A stretch of DNA of 64,000 bases from Anaerolineales bacterium (lineage in GTDB: Bacteria > Chloroflexota > Anaerolineae > 4572-78 > J111): positions 8,120 through 72,119 of the forward strand of contig JACKAT010000026.1 of assembly GCA_020634935.1 (NCBI GenBank), in the 5' to 3' direction. Position 1 is the first letter of the stretch. Every line of letters begins with the position of its first letter. Made by a program: the position numbers and the translations under genes. The notes under the pieces are model-generated. The model had not been told where the DNA came from. It did not search any database and was given only the letters and a program-made list of their open reading frames with translations. Of this stretch, positions 17,248-24,665 are shown piece after piece.

Positions 17248-20024
17248 TGGTCGCCTTGCCGGAAAAGCGTTTTTTTGTCCCCGAAGTCATTCAAACCTCC
17301 CAGATGGACTGCGGGCCGGCTTCGCTTAAAGCGTTGCTAGAAGGCTTTGGTATTGCCGCCTCATATGGCCGCCTCCGCGAAGCCTGCCAGACCTCAGTGG
17401 ACGGCACCTCGATTGATACTTTAGAAGAACTCATGCTTCAACTCGGCTTGGAAGCCGAACAAATCATGCTGCCGGCCGATCACGTCCTGCTGCCGGAGAG
17501 TGAGGCTTTACCGGCGATTATCGTGGTCCGTCTGCCCAACGGCCTAACCCACTTTGTGGTGGTCTGGAGTTGCCACGCCAATTGGGTCCAGGTGATGGAC
17601 CCCGGCGCGGGCCGGCAGTGGAAAACGAAGCAGCAATTTTTGCGCGACTTATTTCTGCACCGCTTTCCCGTACCGGCTGAGGCCTGGCGAGAGTGGGCTG
17701 GCTCACCCGGTTTTCTCCAGCCCCTCCACCGGCGGCTGCGTGACCTAAACCTGCCGGAAGCGACCCTTACCGGGCTAACCTACCAGGCGATTGAGGACTC
17801 CGGCTGGCGTTCGCTGGCCGCTCTGGATGCGGCGACGCGGATGGCGGCGGCTATTGTCCGCGCCGGTGGGTTAGAAGCGGGCGAAGAAGCCGGGCGGGTT
17901 ATCGAACGCTGCTTTCTAGACAACCGGACACCGCCGAGGCTCGATGGCGGGGACCCGGCTGTTTTGCCGATTCCGCCGCTCTACTGGTCGGTCACGCCGC
18001 TGGCTGACAGCTATCAGCCGGAAACCGTCGCCGGGGAAACCGGTGAAGCGCCAACCGAACAACTGCTGCTGCACGGGGCAGTCTTGGTCCGCGTCACCGG
18101 CCGGCGAGTCGAGCCTGCCGCCGGCCTGGATGAAGCGATAACCGAACCGGCGCCGCTGCCGCCCGAGTTAGCGGCCATCCTTCAGGAGCCGCCGCTTGAC
18201 CCGATCCGGGAAGTGTGGCGGGCGCTGGGTCAGGACGGGCTGTTGACCCCGGCTGTATTGGCTGTGGCGCTGTTTATGGCTACCTTGGCGGTGACTATTC
18301 AGGCGCTGCTCTTTCAGGGAGCGCTGCGCCTGAGCCAGAGCCTCGACCAAGGGGAGCAGCAGTATTTAAGCGGAGCTGTCGCCTTGTTTACGTTCTTGGT
18401 CGTGCTGCTGCTGTTAGAGTGGCCGATTGCCGCCACCACCCAACGGCTGGGCCGGCGGTTGGAAACCCGCCTGCGCATCGCCTTCTTGCAGAAGATTCCG
18501 CGCCTGAGCGACCGCTATTTTCACAGCCGATTGACGTCTGACATGACCCAACGCGCTTACGACCTGCGCCAACTCCGCACCCTGCCCTCTTTGGGGGTAG
18601 ACCTGCTGCGGTTGGTGTTTCAACTCATATTGACCACAATCGGGGTGATTATCCTCCAACCCGGCAGTGCGCTGCTGGCCATTCTGGCCACGGCGGCCTT
18701 CGTCACCCTGTCCTGGCTAACCAATCCCCTTCTGGAAGAGCGCGACCTGCGGCTGCGGTCGCACACCGGCGCGTTGAGCCGCTTTTATTTGGATGCCTTA
18801 CTGGGCCTGATCCCGCTCCGGCTGCATGGGGCCGAGCGGGCCTTTCGACGCGAACATGAAGGGCTGCTGGTTGAGTGGACGCGCGCCGGGCAAAATTTTT
18901 CGCGGCTGTCGGTCGCGCTTCAAGGGGTCAACGCGCTGTTGTACACCGGCTTTGTGGTCTGGATCACTTTTTCCTACATTATCAACGGCGGTGAAGTCAG
19001 CGGGGTGCTGCTGTTGTTTTATTGGGCGCTGAGCCTGCCCCTGCTGGGCCAACGCATCGCCGAAGTGGGGCAGCAGTATCCAACCCTACGCAACCGGGTA
19101 GTGCGGATATTGGAGCCGCTCGGCGCGCCGGATGAGGTTGAAACCGAACCCGCTGCCCCGGCCGCTGTTTCGGAAGAAGCCGCCGGATCGGCCGAGACGG
19201 AAAACCAAACCGGCGGCGTAGCCATTGAACTGCGCGATGTGACTGTTCAAGCGGGCGGGCATATCATCTTGCAAGGCATTAACCTGACCTTGAACCCCGG
19301 CGACCATTTGGCCGTCGTCGGACCGTCCGGGGCAGGCAAATCGAGCCTGGTCGGGCTGCTGCTTGGCTGGCACAAACCGGCCGGCGGTGAGTGCTTGGTC
19401 GATGGCCACCCCCTGCGGGGCCAGCAGTTGGGCCACTTACGCCGGCAGACCGCCTGGGTCGATCCGGCGGTGCAGCTTTGGAACCGGACGCTGTTGGAGA
19501 ATTTAACTTACGGCAGCGGAGTCGATCCTAATGCCGGCCAGAGCTTTGCTCTGGAGGCGGCCGATTTATACGATGTGGTTGAGCGGCTGGAAAACGGCCT
19601 CCAAACTCCTCTGGGCGAGGCCGGCGGCCTGGTTTCCGGGGGTGAAGGGCAGCGGGTGCGGCTGGGACGCATGATGAATCGCAGCGGGGTGCGGCTGGTC
19701 ATTCTGGATGAGCCATTTCGTGGTTTAGATCGGGCCAAGCGGCGTGAGCTACTGGCCCGAGTGCGACGCCACTGGCGAGACGCCACGCTGATTTGCATCA
19801 CCCACGATGTCGGCGAGACCCAGGATTTTGAGCGGGTCATTGTTGTTGAGCAAGGCCAAATTATCGAAGAGGGGCCGCCAAAGGCTTTACTGAGCCGCCA
19901 ATCGCGCTATCAGGCGCTGCTAAAGGCTGAAGAAGCGGTGCAGACCGGCCTCTGGCAAAGCGCTGCCTGGCGGCGGCTGTGGTTAGAAGGGGGTCGATTG
20001 ACAGAGCAACATCACGAACAGTGA
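17247..20024 (+). CDS. C39-peptidase-containing ABC exporter
   Basis: A 925-residue bacteriocin-type exporter. The N-terminal C39 protease domain (about 10-145) has Q19, nucleophile C22 (QMDCGPASL), H102 (THFVVVW) and D118 (VMDPGAG), so it should be active. A 170-residue linker follows, then about six membrane helices (340-620) and an ABC ATPase with Walker A GPSGAGKS (K698), signature VSGGEGQRV, Walker B VILDEP and H-loop CITHD. Such proteins cut leader peptides after a small dipeptide and export the core. Likely substrates are the (L)KVKTxLKAG proteins encoded convergently just downstream. It matches the peptidase/ATP-binding member of NHLM-type exporters in layout. Confidence 0.93.
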   Translation: MVALPEKRFFVPEVIQTSQMDCGPASLKALLEGFGIAASYGRLREACQTSVDGTSIDTLEELMLQLGLEAEQIMLPADHVLLPESEALPAIIVVRLPNGLTHFVVVWSCHANWVQVMDPGAGRQWKTKQQFLRDLFLHRFPVPAEAWREWAGSPGFLQPLHRRLRDLNLPEATLTGLTYQAIEDSGWRSLAALDAATRMAAAIVRAGGLEAGEEAGRVIERCFLDNRTPPRLDGGDPAVLPIPPLYWSVTPLADSYQPETVAGETGEAPTEQLLLHGAVLVRVTGRRVEPAAGLDEAITEPAPLPPELAAILQEPPLDPIREVWRALGQDGLLTPAVLAVALFMATLAVTIQALLFQGALRLSQSLDQGEQQYLSGAVALFTFLVVLLLLEWPIAATTQRLGRRLETRLRIAFLQKIPRLSDRYFHSRLTSDMTQRAYDLRQLRTLPSLGVDLLRLVFQLILTTIGVIILQPGSALLAILATAAFVTLSWLTNPLLEERDLRLRSHTGALSRFYLDALLGLIPLRLHGAERAFRREHEGLLVEWTRAGQNFSRLSVALQGVNALLYTGFVVWITFSYIINGGEVSGVLLLFYWALSLPLLGQRIAEVGQQYPTLRNRVVRILEPLGAPDEVETEPAAPAAVSEEAAGSAETENQTGGVAIELRDVTVQAGGHIILQGINLTLNPGDHLAVVGPSGAGKSSLVGLLLGWHKPAGGECLVDGHPLRGQQLGHLRRQTAWVDPAVQLWNRTLLENLTYGSGVDPNAGQSFALEAADLYDVVERLENGLQTPLGEAGGLVSGGEGQRVRLGRMMNRSGVRLVILDEPFRGLDRAKRRELLARVRRHWRDATLICITHDVGETQDFERVIVVEQGQIIEEGPPKALLSRQSRYQALLKAEEAVQTGLWQSAAWRRLWLEGGRLTEQHHEQ

Positions 20025-20026
20025 TC

Positions 20027-20124
20027 AGGCCTGACAGGTTTCTGGGCCAAAAGCTTGCGGCAAAAGTAACTATCGACCGCAAAATGATCGTCAAACACCC
20101 AAATTAATAAAAACCTGTCAGGCC
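20027..20124. repeat. Inverted repeat between convergent operons
   Basis: AGGCCTGACAGGTTT at about 20027-20041 pairs with AAACCTGTCAGGCCT near 20110-20124. It lies between the end of the C39 ABC gene (plus) and the end of the small-protein operon (minus), so a bidirectional terminator or repeat element is likely. Confidence 0.6.
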
Positions 20125-20179
20125 TTTACTTTATTACTGATAATCACGTTTAGGCGACTATCACCTGCTCATTGACTGG

Positions 20180-20350
20180 TTAGTGTAAGCACCGGCTATC
20201 GCTCTGGCAGCAATCGACAAAATTCTGGACCCGAGCGTTATTATATGGGTCTTGAAGATGATTTTTAAAGGAACTTCGACAATGGTCGCCTGCTTTGAGC
20301 CCGGTTTTGACCTTCAATGACGGCTTTTTGACAATGATTTCTGCTTTCAT
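20180..20350 (-). CDS. Leader-bearing four-cysteine small protein (paralogue 1)
   Basis: A 56-residue protein. Residues 11-21 are SLKVKTGLKAG, the shared leader motif. The 35-residue core has C24, C47-C48 and C54 and ends CLH. The paralogue at 20565-20741 has the same cysteine spacing without gaps (C, +23, C-C, +6), plus shared FV(D/N)CC and an identical CLH end. The ATG at 20350 has AAAGGGAG at proper spacing; a longer in-frame ATG upstream lacks one. Likely exported and disulphide-bonded, or modified, after removal of the leader. No family was recognised. Last gene of the small-protein operon; a stem-loop (20393-20424) lies just upstream. Confidence 0.82.
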   Translation of the reverse strand: MKAEIIVKKPSLKVKTGLKAGDHCRSSFKNHLQDPYNNARVQNFVDCCQSDSRCLH

Positions 20351-20437
20351 AATACTCCCTTTATATACGGTTAAAGTTTTATACAGACGAAGCAGGCGGC
20401 TCAAATCAAGGGTTGAGTCGCCTGATATAGAATGAGG

Positions 20438-20533
20438 TTAATTGTTGGTTTCTTGATTAGAGCCCGTACCGCCCCCGGCGGATAGGGTTAACCCCAGGTA
20501 AACTCCGGCTTTAATCGCTGTTTTTAATTTCAA
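20438..20533 (-). CDS. Leader-bearing Gly-rich micropeptide
   Basis: A 31-residue peptide starting at TTG 20533 behind GAGGAG. Residues 2-10 read KLKTAIKAG, matching the leader of its neighbours. The remaining 21 residues are hydrophobic then Gly/Ser/Asn-rich (LGLTLSAGGGTGSN). It has no cysteine. It is too small for ordinary gene callers; the call rests on the leader, the strong ribosome-binding site and its position inside the operon. Possible roles: peptide signal, bacteriocin-like core, or a decayed member. Confidence 0.68.
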   Translation of the reverse strand: MKLKTAIKAGVYLGLTLSAGGGTGSNQETNN

Positions 20534-20564
20534 GAGATTTTCTCCTCAATAACATCCCCAAACC

Positions 20565-20741
20565 TTAGTGCAAACATTTATTGTCGCCGCGACAGCAATT
20601 AACAAAGTGATCGATCTTCTTTTGATTCCTGGAGTCGTTTAGCACATCATTGAAAGCGATCCGGCAGTGAGCGCCCGCTTTAAGGCCTGTTTTCACTTTA
20701 AGCGAGCTGGTCTTCTCAATCATTTGTTTTTGTATCATCAT
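20565..20741 (-). CDS. Leader-bearing four-cysteine small protein (paralogue 2)
   Basis: A 58-residue protein with leader SLKVKTGLKAG at residues 13-23 and a core with C26, C49-C50 and C56, ending CLH. Core and leader align without gaps to 20180-20350, so the two arose by duplication. AAAGGAAAT precedes ATGATG; the first ATG (20741) is used here. The highly conserved cysteines and the C39 exporter nearby argue for secretion. No homologous family is recognised from memory. Confidence 0.8.
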   Translation of the reverse strand: MMIQKQMIEKTSSLKVKTGLKAGAHCRIAFNDVLNDSRNQKKIDHFVNCCRGDNKCLH

Positions 20742-20845
20742 TATTTCCTTTCATTAAATCTGATGCCACTTTTAATATTTAGAGCGTTAGGCCGTTAGGT
20801 AACTGTGATTTCCTGACGGCAAACTGAACCTGTTACCACTGCTCA

Positions 20846-21106
20846 TCAATACTCCTTAAAGCCAATATGAAATTGTCCGTGGTAATCAGTGGTGGGGAAA
20901 GCCTGGACAAACTCCGGGCAAGTTTGACTGGAACAATCCACAAAGCGATACGCAGTCCCTTTTTGATCAAAATAATTCAACTGCTTAACCGTCCACGGGC
21001 AGCTCTGGGTACCGTAAACCGTAATTGAACCGGCGGTCAAGTTGGTGCGAACACGCACTCCTGGGCTTTGTTTCGGGGTTGATGGGGCCGGACGAATGTC
21101 AGTCAT
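20846..21106 (-). CDS. Leader-bearing glutaredoxin/thioredoxin-fold-like small protein
   Basis: An 86-residue protein. Residues 17-26 (VRVRTNLTAG) are a conservative variant of the shared leader. From residue 27 the sequence looks like a short glutaredoxin: ITVYG strand, SCPWTVKQL active-site helix with a single catalytic-type Cys (C36; the second position is Thr), the strand YRFVDC, and C63 in QTCPEF. The thioredoxin-fold cis-Pro segment and last strands are short or missing. If exported, it could shuffle or form disulphides in the Cys-rich siblings, but it could equally be a cargo. AGGA lies about 9 bp before the ATG. Confidence 0.8.
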   Translation of the reverse strand: MTDIRPAPSTPKQSPGVRVRTNLTAGSITVYGTQSCPWTVKQLNYFDQKGTAYRFVDCSSQTCPEFVQAFPTTDYHGQFHIGFKEY

Positions 21107-21126
21107 CGATTATTTTCCTGAATAAA

Positions 21127-21297
21127 TCAACCTGAGAATAGACGGTTTAACGCGTCCTGGCGAGCCTGACAGCCACAATCCTTGCCGGTCAGGTCGGTAT
21201 ACAGGTGAGCGACTTTGTCCAAACCGGTCACTTGGGTTAGATCAGCCACTACATCACCCAGTGGTTTACCGGCTTTCAAGTGCGTCTTGACCTTCAT
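21127..21297 (-). CDS. Leader-bearing CGC-motif small protein
   Basis: A 56-residue protein that begins directly with the leader, MKVKTHLKAG. The core is helical with TGLDKVAHLYTD and ends DCGCQARQDALNRLF (C41, C43). A CGCxxRxxxLN ending resembles small proteins I associate with some phage or mobile regions, but I do not recall a named function. The start lies 3 bp after the stop of the preceding gene (21301-21459), so translation is probably coupled; no good Shine-Dalgarno is visible. Confidence 0.75.
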   Translation of the reverse strand: MKVKTHLKAGKPLGDVVADLTQVTGLDKVAHLYTDLTGKDCGCQARQDALNRLFSG

Positions 21298-21300
21298 CAC

Positions 21301-21459
21301 TTACCAGGGCCAGGTCCAAAATTTACGACTGGTGACCGTGTTGGACACGGTCTGGGCTACCTGGCTGGCATTCCGGCGGGCTTGATTGAGGGCTTGTCTG
21401 GTTTCGTCGAAGAAATCTTTGACATCATAACCTGATTTTACATTGGTCTTGACTTTCAT
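21301..21459 (-). CDS. Leader-bearing helical small protein
   Basis: A 52-residue protein starting MKVKTNVKSG, a variant leader with Ser before the final Gly. The core is a predicted amphipathic helix rich in Gln/Asn/Ala/Arg (QALNQARRNASQVAQTVSN) and ends with an aromatic tail KFWTWPW. GGGAGG lies 6 bp before the ATG. No cysteines. It resembles pore-forming or membrane-active peptides in composition, but that is inference. First of six small genes after the membrane protein at 21481-22278. Confidence 0.75.
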   Translation of the reverse strand: MKVKTNVKSGYDVKDFFDETRQALNQARRNASQVAQTVSNTVTSRKFWTWPW

Positions 21460-21480
21460 AATATCCTCCCGTAATATGGC

Positions 21481-22278
21481 TTACGCTGCAATTTCCGCTG
21501 CTTTTGGCGTAGACGGATCTACAGCCGAGGCGGCGGTCTCCGGGGCCTTAACCTCGTTTTTTTCAATTTCCAATTCATTCACTACTTCTTGAACCAGCGC
21601 CAGGAAGGTCGCCTCTTTCTCAGCCGCAGCCGTATCAATCGTCAGGGCTACATGCTCCTGCCGTTCTTTATCAGTGGCCAAGACTAAATTAGACGGGGTA
21701 GTAACCAGGCCAGCCTCAGCCAACTTGTTATACAGCTTTTGAGCAAAGGCCCGGTTTTCCGGCTTATTAGGGGCGGCTTGCCAGGCTTTGTAGGCCAGCA
21801 GCGGCTGAATATCGCGGGCTTTCCAGGCGGCCAGACCATGCAGGATCACCGCATCTTCCACGGCGCGTTTGAGATTATCGGGTGTTTTCGGGTCTACCAA
21901 CCAGGTCAGTTCAAAATCTTGGGTCCGGCAGATAGTGGATAAATCGGCCACAAACTTGTTCAACTCTGCGTCGGACAGCCCATCGACCCAAGCCGCAAAT
22001 TCGGATGCGTCTACCGACAACTGATTATAAAGCTGTGATCGGTGAGCCAGGTCCGACTGGCCCAGCCACTGCTTAAACTGCGCGGCGACCTCATCCTTAT
22101 CTTTCCGGAACGGCAGCCGAAACTGACCCAACCAACCCTTAGATTTCGAATAGGCTTCTTTGGTGTTGCTCGTGATCGTGGTCGTGGCCTTGTCACGGGA
22201 CTCCTGAGACGCCCACTTGGGTTCAAGATACCAAATTATCCCAAACATGATCAATAAAATAGTAATTATGAGCATCAT
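21481..22278 (-). CDS. Membrane-anchored helical protein heading the small-protein operon
   Basis: A 265-residue protein with one N-terminal membrane helix (residues 2-17) and a soluble, mostly helical remainder. Residues 66-150 contain short repeats about Leu/Trp/Asp (QWLGQSDL, WVDGLSDAEL), and the last 30 residues are Ala/Pro/Lys-rich. No family was recognised. GGAG precedes the ATG by 8 bp. It is the first gene of a minus-strand operon driven by the operator at 22324-22355 and is followed after 21 bp by the leader-bearing proteins. A chaperone, receptor or immunity role is possible; nothing in the sequence proves one. Confidence 0.8.
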   Translation of the reverse strand: MMLIITILLIMFGIIWYLEPKWASQESRDKATTTITSNTKEAYSKSKGWLGQFRLPFRKDKDEVAAQFKQWLGQSDLAHRSQLYNQLSVDASEFAAWVDGLSDAELNKFVADLSTICRTQDFELTWLVDPKTPDNLKRAVEDAVILHGLAAWKARDIQPLLAYKAWQAAPNKPENRAFAQKLYNKLAEAGLVTTPSNLVLATDKERQEHVALTIDTAAAEKEATFLALVQEVVNELEIEKNEVKAPETAASAVDPSTPKAAEIAA

Positions 22279-22323
22279 CGGGTTTTTCTCCTATATAAAG
22301 TTAAGCATTTTAGACTGTTGCCC

Positions 22324-22355
22324 ATTTTAACAAGCCTGTGTGACATTAGCGTGAC
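22324..22355 (-). promoter_or_regulatory. SARP-type operator and -10 for the small-protein operon
   Basis: Read on the minus strand: GTCACGC, TAAT, GTCACAC, 8 bp, then TAAAAT (22329-22324). Both spacings are identical to the copies at 16709 and 22375. It predicts transcription start near 22316, about 38 nt before the ATG at 22278. Confidence 0.8.
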
Positions 22356-22374
22356 ATGAAAGGTATAGCGGCTC

Positions 22375-22406
22375 GTCACGCAAATGTCACAGGCCGTTGC
22401 TATAGT
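22375..22406 (+). promoter_or_regulatory. SARP-type operator and -10 for the second ABC operon
   Basis: GTCACGC (22375-22381), AAAT, GTCACAG (22386-22392), 8 bp, TATAGT (22401-22406). It is divergent to the box at 22324-22355, with 19 bp between them. The ATG at 22413 lies only 7 bp after the -10, so the mRNA may be leaderless. Confidence 0.8.
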
Positions 22407-22412
22407 AGGTCT

Positions 22413-24617
22413 ATGTCGCAAAATCCGGCCGATTTAACGGCTTTGACCTGGCCTGTAGTCCGATTAGATGAAGCCATCGAGCTATTAGCCCGCCGAACCG
22501 GCCTGGGATCGGTTTTGAGTGAAGCCCAAAGTCTTCCCCCCGAACTCCATCAGGCCGGTCTGGCGGCCTTGGGTCAGTGGGTTCAACACACCGCCGACCG
22601 CCTGGGCCTGGAAGCCGAGCCGGTGGCGGCCTCTTTAGCCGAGTTAGATGACCTGGTTCACCAGGCCGCGCCGGCCATTCTGTATCGACCACCCGCTTCG
22701 AACGATTCGGCGGCTTCACCTTCTTGCCTGGTTCTGTTGGCCGGTAGACGGCAGTGGCTTGGCCCCAAAGCTGTCTCGCTGCTTGGCCCGGATTTAAAGG
22801 TCCACCGGGTTCAAGCCAAGGTGATAAGCGACGCTCTGAGCCGGCCGCTCGTCGCGCCTCGCCTGGCGGCGGTTGATCGGCTGCTGGCCGAAGCCGGCGT
22901 CGATGAACTGCGGCACGAGCGGGCCAGGCAAGCCCTGTTACAAGAACAACTGGGGGGACAGCCGCTTGAGGTGGGCTGGCTGCTCCGGCCCTCGCCGGGT
23001 TCCGGCTTGTGGCGGCAACTCCGTCACGTCCGGCTGTGGCGCTACCCGCTGATTTTGCTGGGCGCGTCGCTGGCGCTGCAAGGGCTAACCGTGGGAACCT
23101 GGTGGATTATTGGCCGGGGATCGCTGACCGGCCAGTTTGAATGGGCCTGGCTGGTGGCCTGGGCGTTGCTGCTGTTCACCGCCATTCCGTTTCAACTGCT
23201 GGCGGCCTGGACGCAAAGTCAATTTGCCTATGGTGTGGGAGCTATCTTCAAACAGCGCTTACTGTACGGGGCGCTCAAATTGAAACCGGACGATATTCGC
23301 CACCAGGGGATGGGCCAATTTCTGGGCCGAATCATGGAGTCGGAGGCGGTTGAACTGCTGGCCCTCAATGGCGGCTTAACCGTATTGGTGGCGCTGATTC
23401 AACTAGCTACGGCCAGTTGGGTCTTACGGCAAGGGGGTAACGGCTGGCCGCTGGTCGGGTTGCTGTGGCTATGGCTGGTGGTTATCGTGAGCTACAGTGG
23501 GTATTACTACCGGCACAGCCAGACCTGGATCGACATTTACCGCCGCATGACCAACGATCTGGTCGAGCGGATGGTCGGCCATCGAACGCGGCTGGCGCAA
23601 GAAGCCATCCGCGACTGGCATCTGGATGAAGATCGGGACCTGGCCCGCTATCTGGAATTATCGACCCGGCGCGACCGGCTGGGGCTAGGGTTGGTCAATT
23701 TACCGGGCTGGTGGCTGGTAGCCGGCCTGGCCTACGCTTTTATCGTTGGAGCGACCTCGGTCGGCCAGTTGGCGATTACCTTTGGCGGCGTGCTGCTGGC
23801 ATCTCAGGCCCTCTACACCGCCAGCCGAGGGGTAGAGCAAGCGGTGCAGATTGGGTTATCTTGGGGACAAGTCCAGCCATTATTTCAGGCCGCGACCCAG
23901 CCGGCAGACCGGCCGGCCCAATCATTTTTCGTGGCCCCAAAAGCCAAACCAGCGCCGGAGGGTGCAGCCGGGACAACCAAGGCTGAAAATGGACCGGCTG
24001 ATCCGGAAGCGGTATTGATGGCGCGAGACGTGAACTTTCGCTACCGGCCCCACGGGCGGCTGGCCGTACAGCAGGCCAATTTGCAAATCTTTCCCGGGGC
24101 CCGGCTGTTATTGGAAGGGCCATCGGGCGGGGGGAAGACCACGTTGGCGGCTGTTTTGGCCGGACTGCGCCAACCTGAATCAGGGCTGTTGATGCTGTGG
24201 GGCTACGATCAAGCCAGTCTGGGCAGCGCCGAATGGCGGCGACACGTGGCTGTAGCGCCCCAATTTCACGAAAATCATATCTTTACCGAGACCTTTGGTT
24301 TTAACCTGCTGCTGGGACGCCGCTGGCCCCCGACGCCCGAGGATATGGAACTGGCGGAAACCCTGTGCTACGAATTGGGCCTGGGCGACCTGCTGGCCCG
24401 AATGCCGTCCGGCTGGCAGCAAATGGTGGGGGAAAGCGGCTGGCAGCTATCGCACGGCGAGCGCAGCCGGGTGTTTATTGCCCGGGCCTTGCTTCAGCAG
24501 GCCGATGTGATGATCTTAGATGAAAGCTTCGGCGCGTTGGACCCGGAAAATCTGGAGCGGGCGCTGCGCTGTACCCTCAAATGGGCGCCGACGCTGTTAG
24601 TGATTGCCCATCCTTAG
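22413..24617 (+). CDS. ABC exporter (second transporter of the locus, NHLM-type layout)
   Basis: A 734-residue ABC exporter half-transporter. Residues 1-195 are a non-membrane N-terminal domain without C39 catalytic residues, about 205-470 hold the membrane helices, and about 530-734 the ATPase: Walker A EGPSGGGKT (K575), signature LSHGERSRV, Walker B MILDES and a final H-loop IAHP at the very C-terminus. The signature has His for the usual Gly (LSHGE). An in-frame ATG at 22356 lies inside the promoter region, so 22413 is preferred. NHLM-type loci likewise pair a peptidase-ABC with a second ABC having a long N-terminal domain. First gene of an operon with SPFH, pentapeptide and ligand-binding proteins. 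Confidence 0.9.
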   Translation: MSQNPADLTALTWPVVRLDEAIELLARRTGLGSVLSEAQSLPPELHQAGLAALGQWVQHTADRLGLEAEPVAASLAELDDLVHQAAPAILYRPPASNDSAASPSCLVLLAGRRQWLGPKAVSLLGPDLKVHRVQAKVISDALSRPLVAPRLAAVDRLLAEAGVDELRHERARQALLQEQLGGQPLEVGWLLRPSPGSGLWRQLRHVRLWRYPLILLGASLALQGLTVGTWWIIGRGSLTGQFEWAWLVAWALLLFTAIPFQLLAAWTQSQFAYGVGAIFKQRLLYGALKLKPDDIRHQGMGQFLGRIMESEAVELLALNGGLTVLVALIQLATASWVLRQGGNGWPLVGLLWLWLVVIVSYSGYYYRHSQTWIDIYRRMTNDLVERMVGHRTRLAQEAIRDWHLDEDRDLARYLELSTRRDRLGLGLVNLPGWWLVAGLAYAFIVGATSVGQLAITFGGVLLASQALYTASRGVEQAVQIGLSWGQVQPLFQAATQPADRPAQSFFVAPKAKPAPEGAAGTTKAENGPADPEAVLMARDVNFRYRPHGRLAVQQANLQIFPGARLLLEGPSGGGKTTLAAVLAGLRQPESGLLMLWGYDQASLGSAEWRRHVAVAPQFHENHIFTETFGFNLLLGRRWPPTPEDMELAETLCYELGLGDLLARMPSGWQQMVGESGWQLSHGERSRVFIARALLQQADVMILDESFGALDPENLERALRCTLKWAPTLLVIAHP

Positions 24618-24665
24618 CCTTATGAAGATTGGGGAAACAAGTCGGTTAGCTATGAAAGACGATTT

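Noticed and set aside
20180..21459. Nitrile-hydratase-type (NHLP), Nif11 or canonical double-glycine leaders
   Set aside because: The leaders are only 10-26 residues long, strongly basic, end AG/SG and lack the Glu and hydrophobic spacing of the double-glycine class; the long NHLP/Nif11 domain is absent.
22356..22412. Longer N-terminus for the second ABC exporter
   Set aside because: The extra codons overlap the SARP operator and lie upstream of the predicted -10.
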